Assembly: GCA_945910005.1 (NCBI GenBank)
Contig: OX246739.1
Location: 8,028,001 to 8,092,000, forward strand
Length of the DNA: 64,000 nucleotides
Source: Isoperla grammatica
Taxonomy: Eukaryota > Arthropoda > Insecta > Plecoptera > Perlodidae
Direction of reading: 5' to 3'
Below are positions 59,839 to 64,000 of the stretch, piece after piece (position 1 is the stretch's first letter; each line of letters begins with the position of its first letter). The translations under genes and the position numbers were made by a program. The notes below the pieces were generated by a model. That model saw only the letters and a list, made by a program, of their open reading frames with translations. It was not told where the DNA came from and did not search any database.

Positions 59839-62800
59839 CATTGGCTCAGAAGCCACGCCCTATCAAGTGGTCAACGGGAAGACCGAGCTATTGCGCAACA
59901 TTGGCTCAGAAGCCACGCCCTAACAAGTGGTCAACGGGAAGACCGAGCTATTGCGCAACATTGGCTCAGAAGCCACGCCCTATCAAGTGGTCAACGGGAA
60001 GACCGAGCTATTGCGCAACATTGGCTCAGAAGCCACGCCCTAACAAGTGGTCAACGGGAAGACCGAGCTATTGGGCAACATTGGCTCAGAAGCCACGCCC
60101 TAACAAGTGGTCAACGGGAAGACCGAGCTATTGCGCAACATTGGCTCAGAAGCCACGCCCTAACAAGTGGTCAACGGTAAGACCGAGCTATTGGGCAACA
60201 TTGGCTCAGAAGCCACGCCCTAACAAGTGGTCAACGGGAAGACCGAGCTATTGGGCAACATTGGCTCAGAAGCCACGCCCTAACAAGTGGTCAACGGTAA
60301 GACCGAGCTATTGGGCAACATTGGCTCAGAAGCCACGCCCTAACAAGTGGTCAACGGGAAGACCGAGCTATTGCGCAACATTGGCTCAGAAGCCACGCCC
60401 TAACAAGTGGTCAACGGGAAGACCGAGCTATTGGGCAACATTGGCTCAGAAGCCACGCCCTAACAAGTGGTCAACGGGAAGACCGAGCTATTGGGCAACA
60501 TTGGCTCAGAAGCCACGCCCTAACAAGTGGTCAACGGGAAGACCGAGCTATTGGGCAACATTGGCTCAGAAGCCACGCCCTAACAAGTGGTCAACAGGAA
60601 GACCGAGCTATTGGGCAACATTGGCTCAGAAGCCACGCCCTAACAAGTGGTCAACGGGAAGACCGAGCTATTGCGCAACATTGGCTCAGAAGCCACGCCC
60701 TAACAAGTGGTCAACGGGAAGACCGAGCTATTGGGCAACATTGGCTCAGAAGCCACGCCCTAACAAGTGGTCAACGGGAAGACCGAGCTATTGGGCAACA
60801 TTGGCTCAGAAGCCACGCCCTAACAAGTGGTCAACGGGAAGACCGAGCTATTGGGCAACATTGGCTCAGAAGCCACGCCCTAACAAGTGGTCAACGGGAA
60901 GACCGAGCTATTGGGCAACATTGGCTCAGAAGCCACGCCCTAACAAGTGGTCAACGGGAAGACCGAGCTATTGCGCAACATTGGCTCAGAAGCCACGCCC
61001 TAACAAGTGGTCAACGGGAAGACCGAGCTATTGGGCAACATTGGCTCAGAAGCCACGCCCTAACAAGTGGTCAACGGGAAGACCGAGCTATTGGGCAACA
61101 TTGGCTCAGAAGCCACGCCCTAACAAGTGGTCAACGGGAAGACCGAGCTATTGCGCAACATTGGCTCAGAAGCCACGCCCTAACAAGTGGTCAACGGGAA
61201 GACCGAGCTATTGGGCAACATTGGCTCAGAAGCCACGCCCTAACAAGTGGTCAACGGGAAGACCGAGCTATTGGGCAACATTGGCTCAGAAGCCACGCCC
61301 TAACAAGTGGTCAACGGGAAGACCGAGCTATTGGGCAACATTGGCTCAGAAGCCACGCCCTAACAAGTGGTCAACGGGAAGACCGAGCTATTGGGCAACA
61401 TTGGCTCAGAAGCCACGCCCTAACAAGTGGTCAACGGTAAGACCGAGCTATTGCGCAACATTGGCTCAGAAGCCACGCCCTAACAAGTGGTCAACGGGAA
61501 GACCGAGCTATTGCGCAACATTGGCTCAGAAGCCACGCCCTAACAAGTGGTCAACGGTAAGACCGAGCTATTGCGCAACATTGGCTCAGAAGCCACGCCC
61601 TAACAAGTGGTCAACGGGAAGACCGAGCTATTGGGCAACATTGGCTCAGAAGCCACGCCCTAACAAGTGGTCAACGGTAAGACCGAGCTATTGCGCAACA
61701 TTGGCTCAGAAGCCACGCCCTAACAAGTGGTCAACGGTAAGACCGAGCTATTGCGCAACATTGGCTCAGAAGCCACGCCCTAACAAGTGGTCAACGGGAA
61801 GACCGAGCTATTGGGCAACATTGGCTCAGAAGCCACGCCCTAACAAGTGGTCAACGGGAAGACCGAGCTATTGGGCAACATTGGCTCAGAAGCCACGCCC
61901 TAACAAGTGGTCAACGGGAAGACCGAGCTATTGGGCAACATTGGCTCAGAAGCCACGCCCTAACAAGTGGTCAACGGGAAGACCGAGCTATTGGGCAACA
62001 TTGGCTCAGAAGCCACGCCCTAACAAGTGGTCAACGGGAAGACCGAGCTATTGCGCAACATTGGCTCAGAAGCCACGCCCTAACAAGTGGTCAACGGGAA
62101 GACCGAGCTATTGGGCAACATTGGCTCAGAAGCCACGCCCTAACAAGTGGTCAACGGGAAGACCGAGCTATTGCGCAACATTGGCTCAGAAGCCACGCCC
62201 TAACAAGTGGTCAACGGGAAGACCGAGCTATTGGGCAACATTGGCTCAGAAGCCACGCCCTAACAAGTGGTCAACGGGAAGACCGAGCTATTGGGCAACA
62301 TTGGCTCAGAAGCCACGCCCTAACAAGTGGTCAACGGGAAGACCGAGCTATTGGGCAACATTGGCTCAGAGGCCACGCCCTAACAAGTGGTCAACGGGAA
62401 GACCGAGCTATTGCGCAACATTGGCTCAGAAGCCACGCCCTAACAAGTGGTCAACGGGAAGACCGAGCTATTGGGCAACATTGGCTCAGAAGCCACGCCC
62501 TAACAAGTGGTCAACGGGAAGACCGAGCTATTGGGCAACATTGGCTCAGAAGCCACGCCCTAACAAGTGGTCAACGGGAAGACCGAGCTATTGGGCAACA
62601 TTGGCTCAGAAGCCACGCCCTAACAAGTGGTCAACGGGAAGACCGAGCTATTGCGCAACATTGGCTCAGAAGCCACGCCCTAACAAGTGGTCAACGGGAA
62701 GACCGAGCTATTGGGCAACATTGGCTCAGAAGCCACGCCCTAACAAGTGGTCAACGGGAAGACCGAGCTATTGCGCAACATTGGCTCAGAAGCCACGCCC

Positions 62801-63183
62801 TAACAAGTGGTCAACGGGAAGACCGAGCTATTGGGCAACATTGGCTCAGAAGCCACGCCCTAACAAGTGGTCAACGGGAAGACCGAGCTATTGCGCAACA
62901 TTGGCTCAGAAGCCACGCCCTAACAAGTGGTCAACGGGAAGACCGAGCTATTGCGCAACATTGGCTCAGAAGCCACGCCCTAACAAGTGGTCAACGGGAA
63001 GACCGAGCTATTGCGCAACATTGGCTCAGAAGCCACGCCCTAACAAGTGGTCAACGGGAAGACCGAGCTATTGGGCAACATTGGCTCAGAAGCCACGCCC
63101 TAACAAGTGGTCAACGGGAAGACCGAGCTATTGCGCAACATTGGCTCAGAAGCCACGCCCTAACAAGAGGTCAACGGGAAGAC
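59839..63183. repeat. 60-bp satellite array, ~55.7 copies
   Basis: Unit: attggctcagaagccacgcc, ctaacaagtggtcaacggga, agaccgagctattgSgcaac, where S is C or G. Copies are almost identical; recurrent variants are TTGCGCAA (22 of 55 units) versus TTGGGCAA (33), acggg versus acggt (6), and tatcaag in units 1 and 3 only. Units are arranged in places as a five-unit block (C,G,G,G,G; starts 60361, 60661, 61141 and 61741), so a 300-bp higher-order repeat is superimposed. A 1204-codon plus frame spans the array because 60 is divisible by three and the unit has no stop in that frame; the flanks have no domain, signal or splice evidence, so no protein is called. Each unit contains ATTGG (inverted CCAAT) and CCACGCCC (KLF/Sp-like). 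Confidence 0.97.
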
Positions 63184-64000
63184 GGTTTGTCTTTCATATT
63201 CAACCGTCAGTTACTCGTATTAAATAGTTTTTACGACGGCTCTAAAGTAACCGTTTACGTATAACACCATTATTATATCTAGATAAATTATTAAAGCTAA
63301 TAACCGAACCGGGAGCTGAACCCTGAACCTTCTGCATTGGAAGCAGGAATAAACCCACCAACGAGCCACCAAAGTCGGCCCTTGCACGGGTCTACAAGAT
63401 GTCCAAATTCTCACGAAAAAAAGAAACAGCCGCCCCAGAAAAATGTCTGCATTGTGCACATCGAGGCAATTTAATTTCACAACCCGAAAGGGAACTTGCC
63501 GCGACAAGATTCCATCAAAAAGTTAACTTTTTTAATTTCCGATTGCTTTTACATTATCAAATAACTCATCAACCAAAACCTCGGCAGATCGAATATTATA
63601 TATGTATATATACGTAAAAATCGAATCAGTGCAAAAAAGCAGAGCAGTTGGTTACTTAAAATCACGGCGCCCTGGCATTTGAGTGGCTAGAACCGACAGG
63701 TGCCGTTTTAATCCTCTTCTTTTCGGGGCACCGTCTCACGGCTCACGCACGCGCACACGCACACGCAAGCCGGTTAGGGAAGGCTCGCGCCCGCCCACCC
63801 ATCCGATCTCGTCTCCCGTATGCGACGAATACCGGGTTCGAGTCTTCCGAATTAACCTCCTGACACCTTGCCAACCATACAAATACCTAAATATACGCCG
63901 CGGCCTCTGGGAAACCCTATCCAAGCTACAACCGAGGAAGTTGTTCATTCCCCCGGGGTGAGCTGAGGGGGAGACACGTGATAAGCTACGATCTTTACTT
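63184..64000. other. non-coding interval with SINE head
   Basis: No supported gene. A SINE-like head on the minus strand at 63295-63390 shows A-box-like ttggtggctcgttggtggg and B-box-like agggttcagctcccggttcg. A second B-box-like site (accgggttcgagtcttcc) is at 63831-63848 on the plus strand. Confidence 0.5.

Noticed and set aside
59613..63227. 1204-codon open frame
   Set aside because: It is carried by a 60-bp tandem repeat that has no stop in this frame. The non-repeat ends show no domain, signal peptide or splice site.

Overview
This window looks like intergenic or intronic nuclear DNA from a marine-type invertebrate animal. The animal character is clear; the phylum is a guess, and a lophotrochozoan or an invertebrate deuterostome would both fit. 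The reasons are the near absence of coding sequence, canonical GT/AG exon boundaries, tRNA-derived SINEs, a 5'-truncated non-LTR retrotransposon, hAT and PIF/Harbinger-type DNA elements with intact target-site duplications, many microsatellites and several satellite arrays. No prokaryotic gene organisation, operon, rRNA or CRISPR array is present.

Gene content is sparse. Two good minus-strand exon candidates lie at 1450-1728 and 2065-2377, and a 48-nt minus-strand micro-exon candidate lies at 53872-53919. The micro-exon and the 2065-2377 exon are compatible in phase. They may belong to one gene transcribed right to left with an intron of about 51 kb, which would make most of the window intronic. 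I do not recognise the protein. The only other protein-coding remnants belong to transposons: the C-terminal part of a LINE reverse transcriptase (48346-49080) and a MADF-domain fragment inside a PIF/Harbinger-like element (4391-4546).

Layout. 0-3 kb: two exons and an (AC)n tract. 4-9 kb: PIF/Harbinger element, (CAGA)n, 72-bp array, (GCTCG)n, two fold-back elements and a small duplication. 10.7-11.7 kb: 106-bp tandem array. 12-26 kb: SINE heads, a 439-bp terminal-inverted-repeat element, and a SINE tail ending in (AAAT)n. 26.9-28.6 kb: hAT element with its 8-bp duplication, then a 190-bp MITE. 30.6-33.2 kb: palindrome with hammerhead-like motifs, a dispersed repeat copy, and 1 kb of TACAKC hexamers. 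37.4-42.5 kb: 20-bp array, then a 71/73-bp satellite with two kinds of higher-order structure. 43.6-49.5 kb: MITE, 64-bp repeat, SINEs and LINE. 53.2-53.9 kb: GC-rich cluster of palindromes and CRE sites beside the micro-exon. 59.8-63.2 kb: a nearly perfect 60-bp satellite of about 55 units.

The main non-gene signals are: (1) the 71/73-bp satellite appears to have arisen from the 3' part of a dispersed repeat that also occurs elsewhere in the window; (2) the satellites carry nested higher-order repeats; (3) a four-copy hairpin module of about 41 bp is dispersed in both orientations; (4) the palindrome TAGGCCTA and the CRE octamer TGACGTCA are each present about eight times. Long open reading frames over the arrays follow from repeat periodicity and are not called as genes.
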